A DNA stretch of 64,000 nt from Geobacter sp. AOG1 (lineage in GTDB: Bacteria; Desulfobacterota; Desulfuromonadia; Geobacterales; Geobacteraceae): positions 880,513 to 944,512 of the forward strand of contig NZ_BLIZ01000001.1 in assembly GCF_019972315.1 (NCBI RefSeq), read 5' to 3'. Positions 30,450 through 39,372 of the stretch are shown here, piece after piece. The stretch's first letter is position 1; every line of letters begins with the position of its first letter. The notes under the pieces were generated by a model that saw nothing but the letters and a program-made list of their open reading frames with translations, was not told where the DNA came from and did not search any database. A program made the position numbers and the translations under genes.

Positions 30450-30631
30450 CCACCATGCCGTTAGCTTTAGGGCCTCCGAGCGAGTTCCCTAACACGTGGG
30501 CGTCTCTGTATCGCTTCAGGCAAATCCCGCAGAGGGGCAGCACACCACGATCGATCAAGACCCCCGAACAAATGAGTATTCCGCCTGGGCATTGCAGCAT
30601 CACGCACATGGCAGAGAGAAGCCGGTTATGT
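30450..30631 (-). ncRNA. ssrS: candidate 6S RNA
   Basis: A 180-nt transcript is framed by a strong promoter and an intrinsic terminator. Its ends pair perfectly over 12 bp: CTCTCTGCCATG with CATGGTGGAGAG. Further pairs stack inwards in register: GTTC/GAAC, CGTGG/CCACG and CTCTG/CAGAG. These leave unpaired stretches between them, giving a rod-shaped hairpin with a central bubble. That shape, length and single-gene layout match 6S RNA, which binds sigma-70 RNA polymerase. The primary sequence was not compared with a 6S covariance model, so the family name is an inference; that it is a structured RNA is well supported. Confidence 0.65.
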
Positions 30632-30638
30632 GGGAATC

Positions 30639-30667
30639 ATTGTAACGCCGTGCCATCTTTAATGCAA
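30639..30667 (-). promoter_or_regulatory. sigma-70-type promoter of the 6S-like RNA
   Basis: On the minus strand TTGCAT (30667-30662) and TACAAT (30644-30639) are separated by exactly 17 bp. The predicted start near 30631 lies 13 bases before the closing stem of the RNA. Confidence 0.82.
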
Positions 30668-30693
30668 GGGGCTAATTCTCCTCCGGGAATTGG

Positions 30694-30721
30694 TTGCATT
30701 TTTGTGGGGATTCAGTAATAT
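30694..30721 (+). promoter_or_regulatory. probable promoter of the DUF507 genes
   Basis: TTGCAT at 30694-30699 and TAATAT at 30716-30721 are 16 bp apart, divergent from the RNA promoter. The GTG start of the first DUF507 gene is 30 bp further on. Confidence 0.55.
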
Positions 30722-30750
30722 ACACCTACTTTTATGTTAGCGGGGGAACA

Positions 30751-31038
30751 GTGCGCCTCAAGGACGAGCAGATTGCCAAACTGGCCGACAAAATTCTCGC
30801 CGATCTCACCACCGCCGATCTCATTCGTCTCAAGCGGGAGCGGGGGGCGATCCTGGCCGGCATCAAGGGAGCCATCGCCTCAGACCTCTCGATGGAAGCG
30901 ACTCTTGAAAAGGATGCGGAAAACCTCCTGGAACAGACCCTCCGCTCCATGGGAAGCGCCGCCAGCGGTATCGACCGGCACAAGATGCTCAGGATGATCA
31001 AGGAGAAACTGGCCAAGGAACGCAAAATCGTCCTTTGA
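30751..31038 (+). CDS. DUF507 family protein (first copy)
   Basis: The GTG at 30751 follows CGGGGGAACA, and the 95-residue product begins MRLKDEQIAKLADKILADL. It is highly charged and helical, with the DUF507 pattern (KLADKIL, RGAILAGIKGAI, RMIKEKLAKERK at the end). The biochemical role of DUF507 is unknown. A second DUF507 gene lies 55 bp downstream, so these are tandem paralogues. An upstream in-frame ATG at 30694 would read through the promoter and is rejected. Confidence 0.82.
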   Translation: MRLKDEQIAKLADKILADLTTADLIRLKRERGAILAGIKGAIASDLSMEATLEKDAENLLEQTLRSMGSAASGIDRHKMLRMIKEKLAKERKIVL

Positions 31039-31093
31039 TCCGTTTTCTTTTCACGTTTTACCTTTTACTTTTCACCATTCATCGGGGTTCCCC

Positions 31094-31366
31094 ATGCACG
31101 TAAGCGAAGACCGCATCTCCCACCTGGCCCACCGCATCGTAGAAAAGATCTGGCGGGACGACCTGGCCGATTTCCCCGATGAAGCCCGTGCCCTGCAGTC
31201 GGTCAAGGATACCATCGCCACCTTTTTCCACCTGGCGGCAGAGGTGGACGAAGCGGTCCGGAAAAAACTTGCATCTTACAGCCAGGCCAAGGTTCCGGGG
31301 AGCAGGGACTGGGAAATCCTCTACCAGAAATTTTATCAGGAAGAGATGGTCAAGCGAAAATGGTAA
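31094..31366 (+). CDS. DUF507 family protein (second copy)
   Basis: The 90-residue protein MHVSEDRISHLAHRIVEKIW is the diverged neighbour of the first DUF507 protein: same size class, same alternation of charged helices, little identity. Its end YQKFYQEEMVKRKW is typical of the family. GGGG lies upstream of the ATG. The last codons overlap the start of a lipoprotein gene by 7 bp, suggesting one transcript. Confidence 0.8.
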   Translation: MHVSEDRISHLAHRIVEKIWRDDLADFPDEARALQSVKDTIATFFHLAAEVDEAVRKKLASYSQAKVPGSRDWEILYQKFYQEEMVKRKW

Positions 31367-31926
31367 CGTCACGCCTACGGTTTCTTGTCAAATGCAGGCT
31401 TTCCTCACACCTCGCCCTTCTCGTGGTGCTGCTGTTGACTGGCTGCGGTCCCGCAACGAAAGTCTCCGTTACCCCCGACTTCAAGAAGGGACCGGAACAG
31501 GAAGCGGTCTACATCGTCCCCTTCGTCACCACCCTGGTGCCTGAAAATTTCAGCGATACCGTATTCAATTCCTACGTGGACGACCTGAACGACAACCACG
31601 CCCAGACCAACGCCACCTGGTTCTCCATCATCAAGGAAGACCTGAAGAACGTCAACCAGCAATGGCTCGCCAAGCAGTTCTACATTACCGGCGAAATCTG
31701 GAGCTACATCGAGAACTCCGGCTGCTGCTCCACCGAACTGCGGGTCAAGGCCCGGCTCCAGTTCTACGAAGTGGGAAAGAAAGAACCGTCCATGGAGGTC
31801 TATATTCCCCTGGAAAGCTTCTTCGACCACGACCGCTCCACCCTCGCCGTGGAACGGGATCGTCTGGCAGCACGCCTGGCCCACGAAATGACTGTCCAGA
31901 CCCTCAAGGCACTCCAGAAGCGGTAG
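31360..31926 (+). CDS. putative lipoprotein of unknown function
   Basis: The 188-residue product has a positively charged tip, a hydrophobic stretch and the lipobox LLLTGCGP. The mature part has IVPFVTTLVPENFSDTVFNSYVDDL and IWSYIENSGCCSTELRVKARLQFYEVG, reminiscent of small outer-membrane lipoproteins that present a beta-sandwich, but I recognise no family. The start overlaps the second DUF507 gene. It is the last gene before the groE promoter, about 90 bp away. Confidence 0.75.
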   Translation: MVTSRLRFLVKCRLSSHLALLVVLLLTGCGPATKVSVTPDFKKGPEQEAVYIVPFVTTLVPENFSDTVFNSYVDDLNDNHAQTNATWFSIIKEDLKNVNQQWLAKQFYITGEIWSYIENSGCCSTELRVKARLQFYEVGKKEPSMEVYIPLESFFDHDRSTLAVERDRLAARLAHEMTVQTLKALQKR

Positions 31927-32017
31927 CACCAGCGTCTCGCCAAGCCGTGAAGAAACGCACCGACCTCCGCCAGTTCATCAACCAACCAGGCCACAGGAAT
32001 TTTTTTCGATTAATGAC

Positions 32018-32046
32018 TTGATTTTTACCGGCGGCCTGTTTATATT
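32018..32046 (+). promoter_or_regulatory. sigma-70-type promoter of groESL
   Basis: TTGATT (32018-32023) and TATATT (32041-32046) are 17 bp apart and lie just before the CIRCE operator, so repressor bound to CIRCE would block the early transcribed region. Confidence 0.82.
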
Positions 32047-32056
32047 TACCCAGCGA

Positions 32057-32083
32057 TTAGCACTCAGCGGTTTCGAGTGCTAA
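32057..32083 (+). promoter_or_regulatory. CIRCE operator (HrcA binding site)
   Basis: TTAGCACTC at 32057-32065 and GAGTGCTAA at 32075-32083, separated by nine bases, match the CIRCE consensus exactly. HrcA repressor binds here, making groESL heat-inducible through HrcA. Confidence 0.97.
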
Positions 32084-32140
32084 TATTTTTTTCGCCAACA
32101 CAATCTATTACAAAACCCACGCAGAAAGGAGATGCAGCTG

Positions 32141-32431
32141 ATGAATCTGAGACCATTGCAGGACCGTATTATCGTGAAGAGACTGGAAGAGGAGACAAAA
32201 ACCGCCGGCGGAATACTGATTCCCGACACCGCCAAGGAAAAGCCCCAGCAGGGGGAAGTGGTTGCGGTCGGGAAAGGCAAAGTCACCGAGGACGGCAAGA
32301 TTCTCCCGTTGGACGTGAAGGTTGGCAACAAGGTGCTGTTCGGCAAATACGCCGGCACCGAGATCAAGCTGGACGGGCAGGACTACCTGATCATGCGGGA
32401 AGACGACATCCTCGGCGTCCTGGAAAAGTAA
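32141..32431 (+). CDS. groS: co-chaperonin GroES
   Basis: GroES caps the GroEL folding chamber. The 96-residue product [21 protein letters not shown] has the mobile loop region ([19 protein letters not shown]) and the [25 protein letters not shown] end. I chose the ATG at 32141 because AAGGAG is nine bases upstream; an ATG at 32132 is too close to that box. It stands 60 bp before groEL. Confidence 0.97.
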   Translation: MNLRPLQDRIIVKRLEEETKTAGGILIPDTAKEKPQQGEVVAVGKGKVTEDGKILPLDVKVGNKVLFGKYAGTEIKLDGQDYLIMREDDILGVLEK

Positions 32432-32484
32432 ACGCACCACCGTGCGGTAACACCATCAATCAGTTATTACCCCAAGGAGGATAG

Positions 32485-34140
<1,656 letters not shown>

Positions 34141-34148
34141 ATTCAATA

Positions 34149-34270
34149 GGAAGCGCTGCTTTTCCGCAATCTCGTCGTTGCTCTTCGGGACTGGTTGTGC
34201 GGCGTACTTCCAGTACGCCTCCGCCCAATCCCTTGAGCGCCTAGAGCTTATCGAAAAATCCACGCTTCTG
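34149..34270. repeat. GTACGCC-hairpin repeat element (copy 1)
   Basis: The core GGCGTACTTCCAGTACGCC (34201-34219) is an 8-bp hairpin. The flanks match, on the opposite strand, the element at 38189-38306: CGGAGGCGTACTGGAAGTAC is shared, as are CGCACAA and TCCCGAAGA to one side. It lies between groEL and its terminator. Confidence 0.8.
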
Positions 34271-34287
34271 ACTTTGCCTAAAACAGC

Positions 34288-34322
34288 AAAAGGGAGCGAC
34301 CAAACGGTCGCTCCCTTTTTTA
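34288..34322 (+). terminator. intrinsic terminator after groEL
   Basis: AAAAGGGAGCGACC (34288-34301) pairs with GGTCGCTCCCTTTT (34306-34319) around AAAC and is followed by T residues. It is nearly symmetric and may also end the CcsA-like transcript from the other side. Confidence 0.9.
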
Positions 34323-34387
34323 TTTCGTCTATCCACATTACCTTTTGCAAACCACTTCTCTGTGGTGGTTTTCAGACCCAAAGGGGG

Positions 34388-35107
34388 TCAAAAACTGTGG
34401 GAACTCTTCATCAGCATGCTGACCCCCAGGTAGGTGAAGAGGGTCACGGCGAAGCCAACGATCCCTCCCCAGGCCACGGCCCGCTCCCATTGGGGACCTT
34501 TGAGCCGGATGTGGAGGTAGAACGCGTAAAAGAGCCAGAGGATAGAAGTCCAGAACTCCTTGGGGGTCCAGAGCCAGTAGGTCCCCCAGGCATAGTACCC
34601 CCAGATCCCCCCCGACACCATGGAGGCGGAGAAAAACGTGTACCCTACCAGGGCCGCCCGGTACTGGAGGTCAAGGAGCGGCCGCTCGTTCCGCATGAGG
34701 AAGAGCGCGCCGAGCAGGGCACCGATGGTGAACAGGGCATAGGCAAAAAAGGCGAGCGCCACGTGGAGCTCGAACCAGTATATGTCCAGGATCGGCGGCA
34801 GCGGCATGTTGAAGCTCCTGAACGGAAGGGCCATGAGGGCGAAGAGCGCCGCAGTGAAACCAACCAGCCAGGCAAATCGATCGGACTGCCGCAGGGGAGC
34901 GGCGAAGAGGAAGGGTAGCGCCATGAGGGGTATGGAGGTGGAGAAAAAGACCAGGGTGTCGTGGGGGCCAACGAGCGGCAACCGCCCCAGGTCGTGGCCA
35001 CGCAGGGCCAGATAGGTGAGCTCGGCCACCAGCCCGGTGACCAGGAACGGCCGCCTGAAGCCGCCGAACAGGTAGAGAGCACAGGAGAGAAGGAGAAGCC
35101 ATTTCAT
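34388..35107 (-). CDS. CcsA/ResC-like cytochrome c assembly protein
   Basis: This 239-residue integral membrane protein has about seven helices and belongs to the heme-handling CcsA/CcmC/CcmF superfamily. Its WWD-type segment reads GGIWGYYAWGTYWLWTPKEFW; the family usually has WDPKE, so the aspartate is replaced by threonine. The histidine in IYWFELHVALAFFAY could be a heme ligand. It is shorter than typical CcsA (about 300 residues). No resB-like partner gene is adjacent. It should act in attaching heme to c-type cytochromes, though the altered motif leaves that open. Confidence 0.8.
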   Translation of the reverse strand: MKWLLLLSCALYLFGGFRRPFLVTGLVAELTYLALRGHDLGRLPLVGPHDTLVFFSTSIPLMALPFLFAAPLRQSDRFAWLVGFTAALFALMALPFRSFNMPLPPILDIYWFELHVALAFFAYALFTIGALLGALFLMRNERPLLDLQYRAALVGYTFFSASMVSGGIWGYYAWGTYWLWTPKEFWTSILWLFYAFYLHIRLKGPQWERAVAWGGIVGFAVTLFTYLGVSMLMKSSHSF

Positions 35108-35267
35108 CCGTTATTCACCAGCCAGATTGGGAATCAATACAATCGGCACAACTATACCCGGCGGGCTGGGGGGGTCAAGAGAAATTTGCCACTGCACAAA
35201 TATGCTTGCCACGGCAGGCCGTTCCCCTACATTTAAGCATCTTTTCCCCCCTTGGTCCCCGGAAAGG

Positions 35268-35303
35268 AAACGGCCGCTCCTCCAAGGAAGAGCGGCCGTT
35301 TTA
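35268..35303. terminator. hairpin terminator between the DUF6448-type and CcsA-like genes
   Basis: AAACGGCCGCTC (35268-35279) pairs with GAGCGGCCGTTT (35290-35301) around a ten-base loop. It lies 25 bp past the DUF6448-type stop. The T run is better on the plus strand (TTTTATAT) than on the minus strand. Confidence 0.7.
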
Positions 35304-35327
35304 TATCGTAATCCTGCAAAAGAAAGG

Positions 35328-35957
35328 TCAGTGTTTATGCTCCAGTGCCCCGCCTCCTCCTTCGCCATGGTGGGCACCCTCACCCACGATGTCCCGGTGC
35401 AGCCGCTCCACATAGTGGATGAACTCGACGTAGGCCGCCACGTACTCCCGGCCGGCGGCCACGCTCTCCTCCGCATGCTTCTTCTTCGCCGCGACTTCAG
35501 CAAAGCGTTCCTTGATCCCCTTGGCCGCATGCTCGGCAATCCGCTTCGCCAGTTGGTCACCGGCGCCACTTTCCACCGCCTTGTCCGCCATGGCGATGGC
35601 CGGCTCCACTTCGCCGGCCGGCTTCAGACCCGTATAGGGAGCACCTTCACCTGCCCGGTGGACCCGAACCAGGGTTTCGAAGAAGTAATGATCAGCCAGT
35701 TCCCGCGCCTCCGGCCCCTTGCCGCGCACCGTCAGGGCCAGCTTGAAGGCGTCGCGGAGTTCCCCTTCGACCTCCGGCTTTACCCACTTCAGGACCGGCG
35801 TCATATCCCCCTTCTCCAGGGCCTTCCGTCCATCAACCACCACCGGCCCGTCAAGCGTATCGCAATGGGCCAAGGCCGATTCAGCCCCCGCCAGCAGCAG
35901 ACCGACAGCGATCGCCCCTACCATTGCTTTCATGCAGCGTTGCACCTTTGTTTCCAC
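35328..35957 (-). CDS. exported DUF6448-type protein
   Basis: The GTG at 35957 follows AAGGAGG at six bases and gives 209 residues with a signal peptide ending ESALAHC. The mature protein begins AHCDTLDGPVV, is mostly helical, contains repeated His-containing helices (RELADHYFFETLVRVHRAG, EFIHYVERLHRDIVGEGAHH) and ends in a His/Gly-rich tail. The many histidines suggest metal or heme binding. I assign the DUF6448 family from memory of its N-terminus. It lies 23 bp after a small membrane peptide gene. Confidence 0.78.
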   Translation of the reverse strand: METKVQRCMKAMVGAIAVGLLLAGAESALAHCDTLDGPVVVDGRKALEKGDMTPVLKWVKPEVEGELRDAFKLALTVRGKGPEARELADHYFFETLVRVHRAGEGAPYTGLKPAGEVEPAIAMADKAVESGAGDQLAKRIAEHAAKGIKERFAEVAAKKKHAEESVAAGREYVAAYVEFIHYVERLHRDIVGEGAHHGEGGGGALEHKH

Positions 35958-35980
35958 GGACGACCTCCTTTTCCCCCTGC

Positions 35981-36064
35981 TCAACGTTCCTGCCGAAACG
36001 GACAAAACGCGAGTGCGATAACCACCGACCAGATCCCTGCCATTAATGCCACGATAATTTCCAT
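35981..36064 (-). CDS. 27-residue single-helix membrane peptide
   Basis: An ATG at 36064 with GGGAGG six bases upstream opens a 28-codon frame. The product starts MEIIVALMAGIWSVV, continues as one hydrophobic helix and ends CPFRQER. The strong ribosome site, the codirectional position and the 23-bp distance to the DUF6448-type gene argue for a real gene. Small subunits of membrane complexes (CydX- or KdpF-like) look like this, but no specific match was recognised. Confidence 0.55.
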   Translation of the reverse strand: MEIIVALMAGIWSVVIALAFCPFRQER

Positions 36065-36196
36065 ACCGCACCTCCCATGGGAAAATAATCCCCGTAAATC
36101 CCCGGCGGTGGCATTTCCCCCACCTCCTATCCTGTCATCAACCTTATCATCGGGCAGAAGATTTTCTTTGAGCCAGGTCAAAAAAGTGCGATTTCA

Positions 36197-36230
36197 CAAA
36201 AAAAGGGCCCGGCACACCTGCCGGACCCTT
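36197..36230 (-). terminator. intrinsic terminator of the hdr-flox operon
   Basis: On the minus strand AAGGGTCCGGCA pairs with TGCCGGGCCCTT around a short loop, followed by seven T residues. It lies 25 bp past the floxA stop. Confidence 0.9.
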
Positions 36231-36254
36231 CATCTTCTCTACCCCCGGCGAATC

Positions 36255-37100
36255 TCAGAACTCCTGGGGCATCGCCTTCACCTGCTTCGCCGTGAATACC
36301 GGCCCGTCCTTGCAGACGTAGACGTTCCCCACGTTACAGCGGCCGCACTTCCCCAGCCCGCACTTCATCCGGTTCTCCAGGGTGGTATAGATCGCCTCGT
36401 CAGAAAAGCCGAGTTTCTCCAGTACAGGAAGGGTGAACTTGATCATGATGGGGGGGCCACAGACCAGGGCGATGGTGTTGGCTGCAGCAGGGGCCGCCTC
36501 CTCTAGGATGGTTGGCACGAAGCCGACCTTGCCATCCCAGGTGGGGCCGTTGCCACCGGGATCGACGGTCTTGACGAGGTTCACGTCGCTCCGCTCCTCC
36601 CACTCCTTCAACTCGTGCTTGTAGACCAGGTCCGCCTCGCTCCTGGCACCGTAGACGATGGTGATGTCACCGAACTTGTCCCTGAGATCGAGACAGTTCC
36701 AGATCACCGTCCTGAGTGGCGGCAGGGCGATTCCCCCGGCCACGAAGACCAGGTTCTTGCCGTAGAACTCTTCGATGGGGAAGGAGTTACCGTAGGGACC
36801 ACGGACGCCGACGGTGTCCCCCACCTCCAGGGAGCGGAGCGCATCGGTCACCCGCCCCACGGAGCGGAAGCAGCACTCGATGTACCCCTTCCTGGTGGGA
36901 GAGGAAGCGATGCAGAAGGTGGACTCGCCGGCCCCGAAGGCGGAGTACTCGGCGAACTGGCCGGCCCGGAAGGTGAAACTCTCCCGCACCTGTTCGTCCT
37001 GGAACACCAGCCGAAAACTCCGGATGTCGGACGTCTCGTCGCGCATCGCCTCGATAGTGGCGAGGTGGGGCATGTAGATGTTTTTACCGTGTTCGCACAT
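36255..37100 (-). CDS. floxA: FloxA-like NAD(P)H-binding flavoprotein (HydG/AsrB type)
   Basis: The 281-residue protein has a ferredoxin-reductase fold: FAD region FRAGQFAEYSAFG with CIASSPTRKG, nucleotide region LVFVAGGIALPPLRTV and VYGARSEADLVYKHEL, and a C-terminal 2Fe-2S motif CGLGKCGRCNVGNVYVCKDGP. This matches AsrB and the gamma subunit of sulfhydrogenases. In Desulfovibrio FloxA oxidises NADH for the Flox-Hdr complex. I chose the ATG at 37100 with GGAG five bases upstream. It is the last gene of the operon. Confidence 0.88.
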   Translation of the reverse strand: MCEHGKNIYMPHLATIEAMRDETSDIRSFRLVFQDEQVRESFTFRAGQFAEYSAFGAGESTFCIASSPTRKGYIECCFRSVGRVTDALRSLEVGDTVGVRGPYGNSFPIEEFYGKNLVFVAGGIALPPLRTVIWNCLDLRDKFGDITIVYGARSEADLVYKHELKEWEERSDVNLVKTVDPGGNGPTWDGKVGFVPTILEEAAPAAANTIALVCGPPIMIKFTLPVLEKLGFSDEAIYTTLENRMKCGLGKCGRCNVGNVYVCKDGPVFTAKQVKAMPQEF

Positions 37101-37159
37101 GATAACTCCAGGCACGAGGCGTCAGACACGGGGCTTTAGGAAAACCTAGAGCCCAGTGC

Positions 37160-38167
37160 CTAGTGCCCAGAGCCGATTTTGTCCAGGATTTCGTAGATGT
37201 CGATGCCCACCGGGCAGTGGCGGATACAGCGTCCGCAGCCGGTGCAGAGGGTCTGGCCGAACTTGTCGTCGTAGTACTTGAACTTGTGCATGATCCGGTT
37301 GCGGTAGCGCTTGTTCTGGATGTCCCGTGGGTTGTGACCGGAGGCGTGGTTGGTGAACTTGCCGAAACCGCAGGCGTCCCAGTGCTTGCGGCGTTCACCC
37401 TTGTCGGCGGTTCCTTCGTCGTTGATGTCGAAGCAGTGGCAGGCGGGGCAGAGAAAGGCGCAGGCGCCGCAGCCGGCGCACCGATCGGCGATGCCGTTCC
37501 AGATGGGGCTTTCGAAGTTGCCGTCGAGCCACGTCTTGATCTTCTCCAGGTCGAGTTTCTCCACCGCCGGTTCCGCCGGGGGGAGGGGTTTTGCGTTGTC
37601 TGTCTCGTTGAAGAGCTGGGGATAGCGCGCCATGAGGCGCTCTCCCTTCTCCGTCGGCGCCTCGCAGGAGAATCCCCCACCTTCCAGCGGCGTCAGGAAG
37701 AGGTCGGACCCCTTCATATCGGCAGGGGAAAGCCCCACCGCCGTGCAGAAGCAGGCGTCGTCGGCCTTCGTGCAGGCAAGGCCGATGATGGTGGTCCGGC
37801 GCCGCCGCTCCAGGAAGAATTCGTCCTTATAGTCCCAGGAAAAGACCGCATCCAGGATTCCCGGCGCCGCCGCGTCGCAGGGTCGGGCGCCGAACAGCAC
37901 CGTCTCCGGAACGGCGCACACATCCACATCTAGCACCGTCGTCTTTCCCTCTTTTTTCTCGAAGGAGAGGATGGTCTCACAGACGGGGAAGAACGCCTCC
38001 TTGGCGGAACGGCGCGGCAGCTGATCCAGGACCAGATCGTCCCCCTTCGTCAGCGGTTCGTAGAGGGTCATGGTCCCGGCCTGTTTGGGGCCCACCACCC
38101 GGGCACCCTCTTTAACGAGGGTGTCGACGAGGAGGCGGAGGTTCTGTTCGGTAATCATTTTCGGCAT
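37160..38167 (-). CDS. floxB: FloxB-like iron-sulfur protein (AsrA/HydB type)
   Basis: The 335-residue protein has an N-terminal AsrA-like region (VDVCAVPETVLFGARPCDAAAPGILDAVF) and two 4Fe-4S motifs at the C-terminus: CAGCGACAFLCPACHCFD and CTGCGRCIRHCPVGIDI. It should pass electrons between FloxA and the other subunits. The start at ATG 38167 fits family length; ATG 38158 is possible. A 59-bp spacer of low-complexity GGCACTGGGC-like sequence separates it from floxA. Confidence 0.88.
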   Translation of the reverse strand: MPKMITEQNLRLLVDTLVKEGARVVGPKQAGTMTLYEPLTKGDDLVLDQLPRRSAKEAFFPVCETILSFEKKEGKTTVLDVDVCAVPETVLFGARPCDAAAPGILDAVFSWDYKDEFFLERRRRTTIIGLACTKADDACFCTAVGLSPADMKGSDLFLTPLEGGGFSCEAPTEKGERLMARYPQLFNETDNAKPLPPAEPAVEKLDLEKIKTWLDGNFESPIWNGIADRCAGCGACAFLCPACHCFDINDEGTADKGERRKHWDACGFGKFTNHASGHNPRDIQNKRYRNRIMHKFKYYDDKFGQTLCTGCGRCIRHCPVGIDIYEILDKIGSGH

Positions 38168-38188
38168 AGGATTTCTCGATGTCTTTTT

Positions 38189-38306
38189 GAAGCGAGCAAT
38201 TTTTCGCTCAATCAAGGCTGTCGAGGGAGAGCGCGGAGGCGTACTGGAAGTACGCCGCACAAGCTATCCCGAAGACTTACGCAGAGTGAGCGAAAAAGGG
38301 CCGCTT
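38189..38306. repeat. GTACGCC-hairpin repeat element (copy 2)
   Basis: Core GGCGTACTGGAAGTACGCC at 38238-38256. The outer ends are inverted as well: TTTTTCGCTCA on the left and TGAGCGAAAAA on the right, so the whole element folds on itself. It fills the gap between floxC and floxB. Confidence 0.85.
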
Positions 38307-38308
38307 CC

Positions 38309-39253
38309 CTATTTTATGAAGCTCTGGTCGTCGTTGTCCTTGTACTCCGCCAGCGGCCCCTTCTCCACCGGCTGGAGTCCCGTCTCGAATCCGTACAGCT
38401 CCTTCATCTCCTGAGCCATCTTCCGGTTGAGGAGGTTCAGGGGGATGTCCATGGGGCAGACCCGCTCGCACTCGGCGCAGCCGGCGCAGCGCCCCGCCAG
38501 GTGCATGGCACGGACGATGTGCCAGGCCATGTTCCCTGCCGGCCGGGGAGTGCTCTCCACAGCCTGGGGGCGGTTCTTGTCACAGAGGCACTGCTCGCAG
38601 TAGCAGAAGGGGCAGACCTGGCGGCAGGCCATGCAACGCACGCAGCGGGAAAACTGTTCCTTCCAGAACTCCCAGCGCTCCGCCGGCGTCATGGCCTCCA
38701 GCCGGGCCATCTCCCGGGCCTCCACCGGCGTCAGCTCCGGCAGTGAGGGCATGGTCCCGGCGGTAAGGTCGGCCCCCTCCGGCGTGTGGACGGTGCATTC
38801 CCGGCATTTGCGGGCAAGATTCCCGGTGGTAAGCGGCTCGCCGTTACCGGCCCCGCTCCCCTTCACCCCGGCGCAGACCACGCCGATGATGAAGACCTCC
38901 TCCCGTTTCAGCTGGGATTCCCCCATGAGGCCGGCCAGGGCGCGCATGTCGCACCCTTTGGCGACGATGGCAATCCGCCCTTTTTTGACCACGTCCTTCT
39001 TCGCCTTGGTGAGGTAGAGGGCGAGGTTGTTGACACAGGCAGGGGAGAAGATCAGGTCGCCGGCCTTTTCAGGATCAGTGACGATGGCCGGCATGGTGGT
39101 GCCGGCACGACGACCGGCCTTGTACCCCACCACCGCAGTTACCGTCCCGTCGGAGAGAATCCGGGCCGCTTCGTTCCGGATAGCGTCGGTGACGGCGGCA
39201 TAGCAGGAGGTGTCGATAGGGATGGCCGTTTCAAGTTTCTCTGCTCTGTTCAT
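38309..39253 (-). CDS. floxC: FloxC-like FrhB/FdhB-domain iron-sulfur protein
   Basis: The 314-residue protein has a central FrhB-like region (AIVAKGCDMRALAGLMGE, EEVFIIGVVCAGVK, LARKCRECTVHTPEGAD), then CVRCMACRQVCPFCYCEQC and CAGCAECERVCPMDIP, giving two cluster-binding sites. It resembles F420-hydrogenase beta subunits and the FloxC protein of Flox-Hdr clusters. GAAGGG precedes the ATG. Neighbours on both sides are flox genes, each separated from it by a repeat element. Confidence 0.87.
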   Translation of the reverse strand: MNRAEKLETAIPIDTSCYAAVTDAIRNEAARILSDGTVTAVVGYKAGRRAGTTMPAIVTDPEKAGDLIFSPACVNNLALYLTKAKKDVVKKGRIAIVAKGCDMRALAGLMGESQLKREEVFIIGVVCAGVKGSGAGNGEPLTTGNLARKCRECTVHTPEGADLTAGTMPSLPELTPVEAREMARLEAMTPAERWEFWKEQFSRCVRCMACRQVCPFCYCEQCLCDKNRPQAVESTPRPAGNMAWHIVRAMHLAGRCAGCAECERVCPMDIPLNLLNRKMAQEMKELYGFETGLQPVEKGPLAEYKDNDDQSFIK

Positions 39254-39269
39254 AACTGTAACCCTTCAA

Positions 39270-39372
39270 TTAACAGGGATGTTCAGGATAGTCAGGATAA
39301 AACCCAATAGTTTTTTATTGTTGTTGAATCTAAACATTCTTAATCCTGAAGATCCTGATTATCTCTGTTAAA
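39270..39372. repeat. inverted-repeat element, TTAACAG/CAGGAT family
   Basis: The left arm from 39270 reads TTAACAGGGATGTTCAGGAT. The right arm, read on the other strand from 39372, starts TTAACAGAGATAATCAGGAT. Both continue with a second TCAGGAT. About 37 AT-rich bases separate the arms. The right end supplies the TAA stop codon of floxD. No other copy was found in the window. Confidence 0.78.

Noticed and set aside
30310-30609. A 99-residue minus-strand reading frame
   Set aside because: It coincides with the structured RNA and its terminator, has no ribosome site and no recognisable protein features.
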